A stretch of 64,000 nt of DNA from Antrihabitans stalagmiti. Its GTDB lineage: Bacteria > Actinomycetota > Actinomycetes > Mycobacteriales > Mycobacteriaceae. The notes beneath the pieces were generated by a model. It made no database searches, was not told the origin of the DNA, and was given only the letters and a program-made list of their open reading frames with translations. Every line of letters begins with the position of its first letter. Positions within the stretch are counted from its first letter, which is position 1. A program made the translations under genes and the position numbers. The stretch lies in assembly GCF_016482825.1 (NCBI RefSeq), contig NZ_JAEMNV010000004.1, positions 335,559 through 399,558 of the forward strand, written 5' to 3'. Positions 45,794 through 53,692 of the stretch are shown piece by piece.

Positions 45794-46612
45794 TCAGCGG
45801 CGACGGCGTAGAAGGCCGTACGTGATTGCGCCGGCGGCCAGCGCGCTCAGCCCGACGGCCGCTGTCGCAGCGACGGTCGTCGACGACGGCGCTTGGAATC
45901 GGGCACGCAGCGAGACCGGGTTGGAGAACGTGAGAATCGGCCAGCCGCGGGACGCCGCTTCTTTGCGGAGACCCCGATCGGGGTTGACCGCCGTCGGGTG
46001 TCCGACGGCTTGCAGCATCGGCAGATCGGTCAACGAATCCGAATAGGCGAAGCATCGGGCGAGATCGTAGTTTTCTTGTTCGGCCAGTTGTTCGATTGCT
46101 TGGACCTTGCCCTCGCCGTAGCAATAGAACTCGACCTCGCCGGTGTATTTGCCGTCCTCGACCGCCAATTGTGTGGCGGCCGTGAAATCCGCGCCGAGCG
46201 CCTCCGCGATCGGACCGACGACTTCTTCACCGGATGCGGATACGACAACGATGTCGTGGCCGCGGATCTTGTGGTCGGCAATGAGGTCGGCGGCTTCGGC
46301 GAAGATCAGCGGATCGACGACATCGTGCAGCGTCTCCGCAACTATCGACTTGACCTGAGCTACGTCCCATCCCGTACTCATCTTCACCAAATGTGCTCGC
46401 ATACGCTCCATTTGGTCGTGATCGGCACCGGACAGCAGAAACAGGAAATGCGCATAGCTGCTCTTGAGTACCGCCCGTCGATTGAGTAGCCCCTGGTCGA
46501 AGAAGGGCTTACTGAATGCAAAAGTGCTCGACTTCGCGATGATTGTTTTGTCCAGATCGAAGAAGGCCGCGATTCGCTTCGTCGCGGTCTCTGCTGAACT
46601 CTGTGCCGTCAC
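45794..46612 (-). CDS. HAD-IB family phosphatase (Rv3661-like)
   Basis: 272 aa from the GTG at 46610-46612 (TAQSSAETATKRIAAFFDLDKT); a GTG five codons earlier is possible and neither has a good ribosome site. Motif I FFDLDKTI, motif II VVVSASGEE, and motif III/IV SDSLTDLPML define a HAD hydrolase of the SerB-like subfamily (HAD-IB). A C-terminal membrane helix (AAVGLSALAAGAITYGLL) and Arg tail anchor it. Orthologue of Rv3661 by order and sequence pattern. Substrate unknown. Confidence 0.88.
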   Translation of the reverse strand: MTAQSSAETATKRIAAFFDLDKTIIAKSSTFAFSKPFFDQGLLNRRAVLKSSYAHFLFLLSGADHDQMERMRAHLVKMSTGWDVAQVKSIVAETLHDVVDPLIFAEAADLIADHKIRGHDIVVVSASGEEVVGPIAEALGADFTAATQLAVEDGKYTGEVEFYCYGEGKVQAIEQLAEQENYDLARCFAYSDSLTDLPMLQAVGHPTAVNPDRGLRKEAASRGWPILTFSNPVSLRARFQAPSSTTVAATAAVGLSALAAGAITYGLLRRRR

Positions 46613-46720
46613 GGTTACAAGGATATGCACGAGCAATCGGCGGGTCGCATCGCGTTTGGTGTAGCGCGTCGTAGGAACGAACTCGTTCAAACTTTGACTT
46701 GCGATATCCGGCACCCTCGG

Positions 46721-46729
46721 GTGTAGTAT
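46721..46729 (+). promoter_or_regulatory. Extended -10 promoter for the 6C RNA
   Basis: GTGTAGTAT: TAGTAT (46724-46729) with a TG one base upstream. An RNA start about 7 bases later fits the first 6C hairpin. A TTGCGA hexamer (46699-46704) is 19 bp upstream. Sequence match only. Confidence 0.5.
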
Positions 46730-46735
46730 TGCCGG

Positions 46736-46833
46736 TACCTGGACTTGTTCCAGGCGCGTTCAGCCCGACCCCCCGGGGCTGAACCCGACGACCCTCGCCT
46801 CCTCCCCCCCTGGCGAGGGTCGTCCTCTGTTTA
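46736..46833 (+). ncRNA. 6C small RNA (B11-like)
   Basis: Two adjacent hairpins with C-rich loops, the defining structure of the actinobacterial 6C RNA. Hairpin 1: 9-bp stem (46758-46766 with 46776-46784), loop GACCCCCCG with six C. Hairpin 2: 13-bp stem (46787-46799 with 46812-46824), loop with seven C in a row, followed by CTCTGTTT. In M. tuberculosis the 6C RNA B11 (ncRv13660c) lies beside Rv3660c on the same strand, exactly as here beside ssd. C-rich loops pair with G-rich ribosome sites to repress targets. Confidence 0.93.
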
Positions 46834-46944
46834 CGGGTCGGTCGTTCTTCAGTTTCGACGGCGTGAAGGGACCCCAGCCGCCGTCGAACGTTGTCGAGGG
46901 ACCCCTCACTCCGGTTTCACACTCTGGCACCGCCGTACCAAAAG

Positions 46945-46971
46945 TTATCCACAAGGCCGAAGTTATCCACA
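46945..46971 (+). promoter_or_regulatory. Two perfect DnaA boxes upstream of ssd
   Basis: TTATCCACA at 46945-46953 and again at 46963-46971, same orientation, 18 bases start to start. TTATCCACA is the strict DnaA box. They lie 53 bp before the ssd start codon and after the 6C RNA. This is not an origin: there are only two boxes and no dnaA/dnaN genes. DnaA control of the ssd-tad operon is the simplest reading. An inverted repeat (46854-46863 with 46879-46888) lies just upstream. Confidence 0.75.
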
Positions 46972-47023
46972 ATCGCGAGAAACCCTCTGTTGCGGTCGTG
47001 GAACGTGCGTGAGTGTTGTCGGC

Positions 47024-48142
47024 ATGAACACCGACCGGCAGGAAACCGACCGCGACGACCGCACCCGAACAGGGGCGTTGATGGTGGTCCGCGACGTGAA
47101 ACTGCGTGAAGACGTGCGACGCGTCGCGGCGGCCGCAGATGTCGCGCTCGACGAGGTTGCCGGTGTTCTCACCCGGCGGCTGTGGGGACGAGCATCGACC
47201 GTCGTGCTCGACGCAGATGCGGCGCGCGTTGTGTCGGACGACGAACTGCCGCGTCGGCGGGGAGTTGTCCTTGTCACCGACGGCGAACCCGAACTGACGG
47301 ACTGGCAACGTGCAGCCGCCATCGGTGCCGAATACGTCGTCGGTCTGCCGCGGCAGGAGTCCCTGCTGGTCGGAGTGCTCGGCGCACGGCCGGAAGTCGG
47401 GTCGGGCGACGGTTTCGTCGTTGCGGTTGTCGGCGGTCGCGGCGGTGCCGGCGCGTCGACTTTCGCTGCGGCGCTTGCCTTGTCCGTCGAGTCGACGAAG
47501 TTTCGGTCGCACGCGATGCTCGTAGACGGCGACAGCTTCGGCGGTGGCATCGACCTACTGCTCGGCATCGAGAACGTCGCGGGTCTGCGCTGGCCGTCGC
47601 TGTCGATCGAAGGAGGGAGGGTGTCGGCCGCCGCGTTGCGCAATGCTTTGCCCGCCGCCTCACCGTATGTGTCGGTGCTGTCGTGCGCACGCGGTCACAC
47701 GGCGCGAGACCCGAGTGCAGCAGCGGTGGCCGCCGTCCTCGACGCTGGTCGCAGCGCGGGCAACCTCGTCGTCGCGGACGTCGCCAGGCGGACCACACCC
47801 GCGACGGACACCTTCCTCGAGGCCGCGGATCTGGTCGTCCTGGTTGTCCCCGCCGAGCTGCGAGCGAGTGCGGCAGCCGAGGCGACAGCACGAATGGTGT
47901 CCGAGCGAAACGCCAATCTCGGTGTGGTCGTGCGAGGGCCGGCACCGGGCGGACTCCGAGGTACCGACATTGCCGATGCGCTCGGCCTCCCGCTGCTCGC
48001 GGCGATCCGGCCCGAACCCCGCCTCGCAGACCTCGTCGAGCGCGGCGGACTCGAACTCGGTCGACGCAGTCCGCTACGCCGTGCGGCCGAATCCGTCTTC
48101 GCCACACTCGGTGATCGGCCGAGAACTCGGTGGGCGGCATGA
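47024..48142 (+). CDS. ssd: Septum-site-determining-like ATPase Ssd (CpaE-like)
   Basis: 372 aa from the ATG at 47024 (a GTG at 47009 is possible). The ATPase half begins GFVVAVVGGRGGAGASTFAAAL: a ParA/MinD-type deviant Walker A in which both lysines are replaced (Arg for the signature Lys, Ala for the P-loop Lys). Later MLVDGDSFGGGIDLLLG and DLVVLVVPAELRAS are the switch and Walker B-like parts. Rv3660c is the orthologue, linked to septum regulation; CpaE homologues localise Tad pili. Heads the tad operon (ATGA overlap with tadA). DnaA boxes upstream suggest cell-cycle control. Confidence 0.88.
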   Translation: MNTDRQETDRDDRTRTGALMVVRDVKLREDVRRVAAAADVALDEVAGVLTRRLWGRASTVVLDADAARVVSDDELPRRRGVVLVTDGEPELTDWQRAAAIGAEYVVGLPRQESLLVGVLGARPEVGSGDGFVVAVVGGRGGAGASTFAAALALSVESTKFRSHAMLVDGDSFGGGIDLLLGIENVAGLRWPSLSIEGGRVSAAALRNALPAASPYVSVLSCARGHTARDPSAAAVAAVLDAGRSAGNLVVADVARRTTPATDTFLEAADLVVLVVPAELRASAAAEATARMVSERNANLGVVVRGPAPGGLRGTDIADALGLPLLAAIRPEPRLADLVERGGLELGRRSPLRRAAESVFATLGDRPRTRWAA

Positions 48143-49314
48143 CCGCGGTCGCGACGAACCAGTTGCTCGACCGAGTTCGGGATCGGTTGTCCCAGAGTTC
48201 GACCGATCCGACCCCTGCGACGGTCGCGGCCGCGATTCGTGCCGAAGCGGGTGGCGTGCTCGGCGATTCGGACATGCTTGCCACCCTGCGACTACTGCAG
48301 ACCGAGCTCACCGGCGTCGGTCCACTCGACCCACTGCTTTCGGACCCGGCAACCGCCGACGTGCTTGTGACCGGACCCGATGCGGTGTGGGTCGACCGCG
48401 GGCGAGGGCTGCAGCGGTCCGACGTCACGTTCGCCGACGACGCTGCGGTGCGACGTCTGGCGCAACGGCTCGCTCTGTCGGCAGGGCGACGTCTCGACGA
48501 CGCGCAGCCGTGGGTCGACGGTCGACTGCCCGGCGTCGGAAACACCGACTTCGGAGTGCGGCTGCACGCGGTCCTCGCGCCGATCGCCCATGGGGGAACC
48601 TGTCTCTCCCTGCGGGTGTTACGGCCTGCGACACAGGGCTTGGCTGCGTTGGTGAGCTCGGGTGCCATACCTCGAGACGCTCACGAACTGCTGCTGCGGA
48701 TCGTTTCTGCTCGTTTGGCCTTCCTTGTCGTCGGCGGAACGGGGGCCGGAAAAACTACCTTGCTAGCCGCGCTTCTCGCACAAGTGGATCGAGGCGAGCG
48801 GATCGTGTGCGTCGAGGACGCGGCAGAATTGGCGCCTCAGCATCCGCACGTCGTCCGCTTGGTCGCGCGGGCCCCGAACATCGAGGGCGTCGGCGAGGTG
48901 ACGGTCCGCGATCTCGTGCGGCAGGCACTTCGGATGCGTCCCGACCGAATTGTCGTCGGTGAAGTTCGTGGCGCGGAAGTCGTCGATCTGCTCACCGCGC
49001 TCAACACCGGTCATGACGGTGGCGCAGGTACGGTCCACGCCAACTCACCCGAAGAAGTGCCCGCGCGGTTGGAAGCGCTCGCTGCGCTCGGCGGAATGGA
49101 TCGTGCTGCGTTGCACAGTCAGTTGGCAGCAGCGGTTCAGGTGGTCTTGCATGTGCATCGCAGAGCGGATGGTTCGCGACGGCTTGTCGAGATCGGCCTG
49201 GTTCGACAGAACGCGCACGGTTTCGTAAACATCGAGCCGGCCTGGCGTCCCGACTGCGACGCACCGGCAGCCTCGGCGCTGACGGTGTTGTTGGACAGAC
49301 GGTCTGCGTTATGA
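48139..49314 (+). CDS. tadA: Tad/CpaF-type secretion ATPase TadA
   Basis: 391 aa from the ATG at 48139. Type II/IV secretion ATPase: Walker [18 protein letters not shown], Asp box ([11 protein letters not shown]), His box ([13 protein letters not shown]) and Walker B region [20 protein letters not shown]. It powers assembly of an Flp/Tad-type pilus or related secretion. Corresponds to Rv3659c. Confidence 0.94.
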   Translation: MTAVATNQLLDRVRDRLSQSSTDPTPATVAAAIRAEAGGVLGDSDMLATLRLLQTELTGVGPLDPLLSDPATADVLVTGPDAVWVDRGRGLQRSDVTFADDAAVRRLAQRLALSAGRRLDDAQPWVDGRLPGVGNTDFGVRLHAVLAPIAHGGTCLSLRVLRPATQGLAALVSSGAIPRDAHELLLRIVSARLAFLVVGGTGAGKTTLLAALLAQVDRGERIVCVEDAAELAPQHPHVVRLVARAPNIEGVGEVTVRDLVRQALRMRPDRIVVGEVRGAEVVDLLTALNTGHDGGAGTVHANSPEEVPARLEALAALGGMDRAALHSQLAAAVQVVLHVHRRADGSRRLVEIGLVRQNAHGFVNIEPAWRPDCDAPAASALTVLLDRRSAL

Positions 49315-50096
49315 CGCTGGCTTTGGTGTGCATCGCAGCAGCGCTGATAGTCGCGCCATCCGAGTCCCGGCAGCGTCGGCTCGACACCATCTTCGAACGG
49401 GCCGGAGTGCGGAGAGGCTTTCCGAAGTTCGAGAACGTAATCGGATTGTGTTGCATGCCAGCGTTTCTTGTCGGCGGTCTGCACGGGTTGCTCGCTGCCG
49501 CGATGGTGGTGTTGCTGTTCCGTCGCAGGCGCGCCACCGCGTCGCGGGACGAACAGATGCAAGTCGAGCGGCGAAAGTTGTTGGACGGCATCGACATAGT
49601 GATCGGTGAACTGAAAATCGGAGCTCACCCGGCGGCTGCAGCAGAGGCGGCGGCTGCCGAATGTAGCGGCGTGGTCGCCACGGTGCTTGCGGTAGCGGCA
49701 GCGCGAAGTCGCCTCGGTGGGTCGGGCGCGGACGGGATCGAGGCCGCCGATACGGCGATCACGGCAGAGTTGGGGCGAATCGGGCACGCCTGGCGAGTCG
49801 CCGAGACCCATGGCCTTGCACTCGCCGAGCTACTGACAGCGGCCCGAACAGATATACTTGGGCGCCTGCGCTTTCGGAGTCGGACCGAGTCCAGTCTTGC
49901 GGGAGCGCGGGCGACAGGCACTGTCTTGGCAGGCCTTCCGGTCCTTGGCATCCTGCTCGGTCAGCTGATGGGCGCCGCCCCGTTGACGGTGCTGCTCGGC
50001 GGCGGCACCGGGGGAGTCCTGCTCGTCGTCGGCACCGCGTTCGCCTGCGTCGGCCTGCTGTGGACCGATGCCATCACCAGCAAAGTCGTTGCATGA
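49311..50096 (+). CDS. TadB-like membrane protein (Rv3658c-like)
   Basis: 261 aa. An N-terminal pair of membrane segments, a central T2SSF (GspF) cytoplasmic domain (LDGIDIVIGELKIGAHPAAAAE, RVAETHGLALAELLTAAR) and two C-terminal membrane helices. Platform protein for TadA. Overlaps both neighbours by 4 bases. Confidence 0.87.
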   Translation: MTLALVCIAAALIVAPSESRQRRLDTIFERAGVRRGFPKFENVIGLCCMPAFLVGGLHGLLAAAMVVLLFRRRRATASRDEQMQVERRKLLDGIDIVIGELKIGAHPAAAAEAAAAECSGVVATVLAVAAARSRLGGSGADGIEAADTAITAELGRIGHAWRVAETHGLALAELLTAARTDILGRLRFRSRTESSLAGARATGTVLAGLPVLGILLGQLMGAAPLTVLLGGGTGGVLLVVGTAFACVGLLWTDAITSKVVA

Positions 50097-50671
50097 TCGT
50101 GCCACTGACGTTGCTTGCATGCGCGTTGCTTGTCCTTCCCGTACGCGCGTCCGCTCACCTTCGATTGCGCGAGCTCGGAGGAGATGTCGCGCAGGGTGTT
50201 TCTGCACCCGGCTCCAATGACGACGACCCACATTCCGTCGCAACCACATTCGATCTGCTCGCAGCGTGCCTTCGTGCCGGACTACCCATGGCGACGGCCG
50301 CCGCGGCAGTCGCGAGTACAGCTCCTCGGCAGTTGTCGTTCGCACTCCGACGAGCATCGGAGTTGCTCACGCTCGGTGCCGAACCAGCGACAGCGTGGGC
50401 CGACGCTGCTGCGGATCCTTCGATCGAATCGCTTGCTCGAATGGCGCGGAGGTCGGCGCGGTCGGGTTCGTCGTTGGCCGCTGCGATGACCGAGTTGGCA
50501 ATCGCTCGGCGGATAGAGACAGAAGATGCTGCAGCGGCGAAAGCCGAGCGGGCGGGGGTGTTGATCAGCGGACCCCTTGGGCTGTGCTTTCTGCCTGCGT
50601 TCATCTGTCTGGGAATAGTCCCGGTCGTGATCGGACTCGCGACGAAGGTGTTGGACGGGGGATTGCTATGA
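50093..50671 (+). CDS. TadC-like membrane protein (Rv3657c-like)
   Basis: 192 aa from the ATG at 50093 (ATGA overlap with the gene before). One N-terminal membrane helix, a compact T2SSF domain (FDLLAACLRAGLPMATAAAA, LARMARRSARSGSSLAAAMTELA) and a C-terminal hydrophobic pair. Second platform protein, shorter than classical TadC. Confidence 0.84.
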   Translation: MIVPLTLLACALLVLPVRASAHLRLRELGGDVAQGVSAPGSNDDDPHSVATTFDLLAACLRAGLPMATAAAAVASTAPRQLSFALRRASELLTLGAEPATAWADAAADPSIESLARMARRSARSGSSLAAAMTELAIARRIETEDAAAAKAERAGVLISGPLGLCFLPAFICLGIVPVVIGLATKVLDGGLL

Positions 50672-50734
50672 GCAAACCGCGTAGTGAACACCGATGCGGA
50701 AACACCGTGTCGGAGAACGAGGGAGGGGATTCGA

Positions 50735-50938
50735 ATGTTGAGGTCGGCGTACCAGGGGATTCAGTCACGACTACTACTCGCGATCACGGAGGACGACGGC
50801 ATGTCGACCGCCGAATACGCAATCGGCACCATCGCGGCAGCAGCTTTCGGCGCAGTTTTGTACACGGTCGTGACCGGCGACAGCATTGTGAACGCGTTGA
50901 CCCGGATCATCGACAAGGCGCTCACCACCTCGGTGTAA
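50735..50938 (+). CDS. Flp-type pilin-like protein, DUF4244 (Rv3656c-like)
   Basis: 67 aa from the ATG at 50735, with GGGAGGGG just upstream. The stretch TEDDGMSTAEYAIGTIAAAAFG has the prepilin-peptidase pattern: a Gly followed by a hydrophobic helix with Glu at +5, the Flp pilin arrangement. So it should be cleaved after the Gly and polymerise. The longer open frame from 50684 is less likely. Likely the major subunit of the Tad apparatus. Confidence 0.86.
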   Translation: MLRSAYQGIQSRLLLAITEDDGMSTAEYAIGTIAAAAFGAVLYTVVTGDSIVNALTRIIDKALTTSV

Positions 50939-50952
50939 CCGGTCGTCATTGC

Positions 50953-51291
50953 GCGATCGCCGACGAAAGAGGCGCTGCCACAGTCGAAGCCGCGATAGCC
51001 ATTGCGGCCATCGTTCTTGTTGTCGTGATGTGTATCGGCGCGGTGCTTGCCGTGTCGATGCACATCCGATGTGTCGATGCAGCACGCGAGGCTGCGCGCC
51101 TGGCCGCTCGGGGCGACCGAGACAACGCGGTGTCGACAGCGGCTCGGGTTGCGCCGGATGGAGCCGTCGTCAGCGTTCGGGACGACGGCGATCACGTCAT
51201 CGCGACCGTGCGGGCGAGTACGCCACTGCTACCGCTGCTCGACATCACGGCGGAGGCCGTCGCTGCAGTGGAGCCCGATGCCGATGACTGA
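50953..51291 (+). CDS. TadE-like pseudopilin (Rv3655c-like), start unresolved
   Basis: About 112 aa. DERGAATVEAAIAIAAIVLVVVMCIGAVLAVSMHIRCVDAAREAARLAARGD is a clear TadE pattern. No ATG, GTG or TTG lies between the DUF4244 stop and this sequence in the right frame: the codon two before the first Asp is GCG where related genes often have GTG. The only ATG/GTG in frame lies within the membrane helix. A non-standard start, a mutated start or a sequence error are all possible. Confidence 0.75.
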   Translation, partial: AIADERGAATVEAAIAIAAIVLVVVMCIGAVLAVSMHIRCVDAAREAARLAARGDRDNAVSTAARVAPDGAVVSVRDDGDHVIATVRASTPLLPLLDITAEAVAAVEPDADD

Positions 51292-51646
51292 CAGGTTTCG
51301 CGACGAGCGTGGTGCCGCAACAGTTGTCGCGTGCTTCGTGATGCTTGCGCTGATTGTGGTCACGATGCTGATCGTCCATGTTGGGTCGCTGGTTGCGGTT
51401 CGTCATCGAGCCCAGTCCGCTGCCGACCTAGCAGCTCTCGCTGTTGCGGGATCGATCGAGAAGGGGGCTGACGCGGCGTGCGCCGCCGCAGAGCCGATCG
51501 CATCCCGGATGTCGGTAGCCGTGCGGGAATGCCGAATCGACGGTTGGGATGCAGTCGTCACGGTGACGGATGCGGTCCAACTGCCGACGTTCGGGGCAAA
51601 GGAGGTGCAAGCCATCGCACGGGCGGGTCCGGCGGACGAGGATTGA
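51278..51646 (+). CDS. TadE/TadG-like minor pilin (Rv3654c-like)
   Basis: 122 aa from the ATG at 51278 (MPMTDRFRDERGAATVVACF); an ATG at 51284 is also possible. One N-terminal membrane helix (MLALIVVTMLIVHVGSLVAV) with the RAQSAADLAALAVAG motif shared by Flp pilus-associated proteins, then a short beta-rich domain with two Cys (DAACAAAE, VRECRID). Last gene of the ssd-tad operon. Confidence 0.85.
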   Translation: MPMTDRFRDERGAATVVACFVMLALIVVTMLIVHVGSLVAVRHRAQSAADLAALAVAGSIEKGADAACAAAEPIASRMSVAVRECRIDGWDAVVTVTDAVQLPTFGAKEVQAIARAGPADED

Positions 51647-51733
51647 CTGGCGAAACCAGCTACCGACCTGCGCCTCGAACCTCTCACCGAAAGTTGCCGT
51701 GCAGAATTCGGCAGCGGTGGCAGTATTCGTCGC

Positions 51734-53692
51734 ATGAGCACCAAGGGCATTGGGGACACGGCGAAATCCCGCCTTCGCGGGTGGTTCCTGGCCGACATCA
51801 CCGAGCAGCCCGCCAACCATCAGGGTCCGTATCGGAAGGTGGCCACCGAGGAGCAGAAGCACCCGTGGTGGAAGGTGATGTGCCTGACCGGCGTCGACTA
51901 CTTCTCGACCCTCGGCTATCAGCCGGGTATCGCGGCGCTTGCTGCCGGAGTCCTGTCTCCTATGGCAACCATCGTGCTGGTGGCCCTCACGTTGTTCGGC
52001 GCGCTACCGGTCTATCGTCGCGTCGCGCGGGAGAGTCCACACGGCGAAGGCTCGATCGCGATGCTGGCGAAGCTGTTGCCGAAGTGGCGCGGCAAGATTT
52101 TCGTCCTGGTGCTGCTCGGTTTTGCCGCGACCGACTTCATCATCACCATGACCTTGTCCGCCGCCGATGGTGCGGCTCACCTCATCGAGAACCCGTTCGC
52201 GCCCGATTCTTTTCACGACAAGAACCTGATCATCACGCTGATCCTGCTCGCCCTGCTTGCGGCGGTGTTCCTGAAAGGGTTCACGGAAGCGATCGGCATC
52301 GCGGTCACGCTGGTCGCGGTGTTCCTTGCCCTGAATCTCGTTGTTGTGATCGTCGGCCTGTACGAGGTGTTCACTGCTGAGCGCCTGATCACGGACTGGA
52401 CGTCCGCGATGACAACCGAACACGGCAGCATCTGGATGATGATCGGGATCTCGCTGCTCGTGTTCCCGAAACTTGCACTGGGACTGTCCGGTTTCGAGAC
52501 CGGTGTCGCGGTGATGCCGCAGATCGAGGGCGACGCCGACGACACCGAAAAGGACCCGAACGGAAGAATTCGCGGTGCCCGCCACCTGTTGCTGACCTCG
52601 GCGTTGATCATGAGCAGCTTCCTGATCGCATCCAGTTTCATTACGACGATCCTCATACCCGAGGACGACTTCAAGGCCGGTGGGCCGGCGAACGGGCGCG
52701 CGCTGGCCTACCTCGCGCACGAACATCTCGGCGAGATCTTCGGCACTGTCTACGACGTCAGTACGATCGCGATTCTGTGGTTCGCCGGTGCATCGGCCAT
52801 GGCAGGTTTGCTCAATCTGGTGCCGCGTTATCTACCTCGCTTCGGTATGGCGCCGGAATGGGGCCGGGCGGTACGCCCGCTTGTAGTTGTCTTCGCGGTC
52901 GTCGCCTTCGGTATCACCTGGTATTTCGATGCCAGCGTCGATGCCCAGGGCGCTGCCTACGCCACGGGCGTGCTTGTGCTGATCACCTCGGCAGCTGTTG
53001 CCGTGACGCTGTCGGCGGCGCGAAAAGGCGAGTCTCGCAAAGCGATCGGATTCGGTGTCGTTGCGGCGGTGTTCCTGTACACGACGGTGGCGAATATCTT
53101 CGAACGCCCCGAGGGCTTGCAGATCGCGATGCTGTTCATCCTGGCGATCGTCGTCACCTCGTTTGCATCGCGGATTCTACGGTCGTTCGAATTGCGCGCG
53201 ATCGACGTTCAGTTCGACGACACCGCACGTCGATTACTCACCGAGGCAGCGGAATTCGGCCAGATCCGCATCGTCTGCCACGACGCCTACCGTCTGGACA
53301 TGGAGGAATACCGGCTCAAAGAGGCGCACCAACGCAAGGACAGCCGGATCCCGGGCGCCGAGCCGGTGATCTTCTTCGAAGTCAAAGTGGTCGACGCGTC
53401 CGAATTCAGCGCTCATCTGCACGTTCGCGGGTGCCAGGAGGGGGAGAACCGCATCCTTCGGGTCGACGGTGCAGTGATTCCGAATACCGTTGCGGCAGTG
53501 CTTCTGCAGATCCGCGACGAATGGAAGACGTTGCCGCACGTCTACTTCGAGTGGACCGAGGGCAACCCTGTCACGAATCTTTTGAAGTTCCTGTTCGTCG
53601 GCGAAGGCGAGGTCGCTCCCGTGACGCGTGAAGTGCTACGCCGAGCCGAGCCCGACGTTGCTCGCCGACCACATGTTCACGTCGACAGCTGA
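51734..53692 (+). CDS. APC-family permease with C-terminal soluble domain
   Basis: 652 aa. About 12 membrane segments from residue 45 to 480: [19 protein letters not shown] is the first broken helix, as in the KimA/KUP-like branch of the APC fold. A soluble C-terminal domain of about 160 residues ([20 protein letters not shown]) follows. Related actinobacterial proteins are annotated only as amino acid transporters; potassium or other cation transport is also possible. Its last 16 bases overlap the end of the convergent helicase. Confidence 0.8.
   Translation: MSTKGIGDTAKSRLRGWFLADITEQPANHQGPYRKVATEEQKHPWWKVMCLTGVDYFSTLGYQPGIAALAAGVLSPMATIVLVALTLFGALPVYRRVARESPHGEGSIAMLAKLLPKWRGKIFVLVLLGFAATDFIITMTLSAADGAAHLIENPFAPDSFHDKNLIITLILLALLAAVFLKGFTEAIGIAVTLVAVFLALNLVVVIVGLYEVFTAERLITDWTSAMTTEHGSIWMMIGISLLVFPKLALGLSGFETGVAVMPQIEGDADDTEKDPNGRIRGARHLLLTSALIMSSFLIASSFITTILIPEDDFKAGGPANGRALAYLAHEHLGEIFGTVYDVSTIAILWFAGASAMAGLLNLVPRYLPRFGMAPEWGRAVRPLVVVFAVVAFGITWYFDASVDAQGAAYATGVLVLITSAAVAVTLSAARKGESRKAIGFGVVAAVFLYTTVANIFERPEGLQIAMLFILAIVVTSFASRILRSFELRAIDVQFDDTARRLLTEAAEFGQIRIVCHDAYRLDMEEYRLKEAHQRKDSRIPGAEPVIFFEVKVVDASEFSAHLHVRGCQEGENRILRVDGAVIPNTVAAVLLQIRDEWKTLPHVYFEWTEGNPVTNLLKFLFVGEGEVAPVTREVLRRAEPDVARRPHVHVDS

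Noticed and set aside
46945..46971. Replication origin
   Set aside because: Only two DnaA boxes and no dnaA, dnaN, rpmH or AT-rich unwinding region.
46760..47512. 250-codon frame on the minus strand over the 6C RNA and ssd
   Set aside because: Antisense shadow; the RNA hairpins and ssd on the plus strand explain the region.
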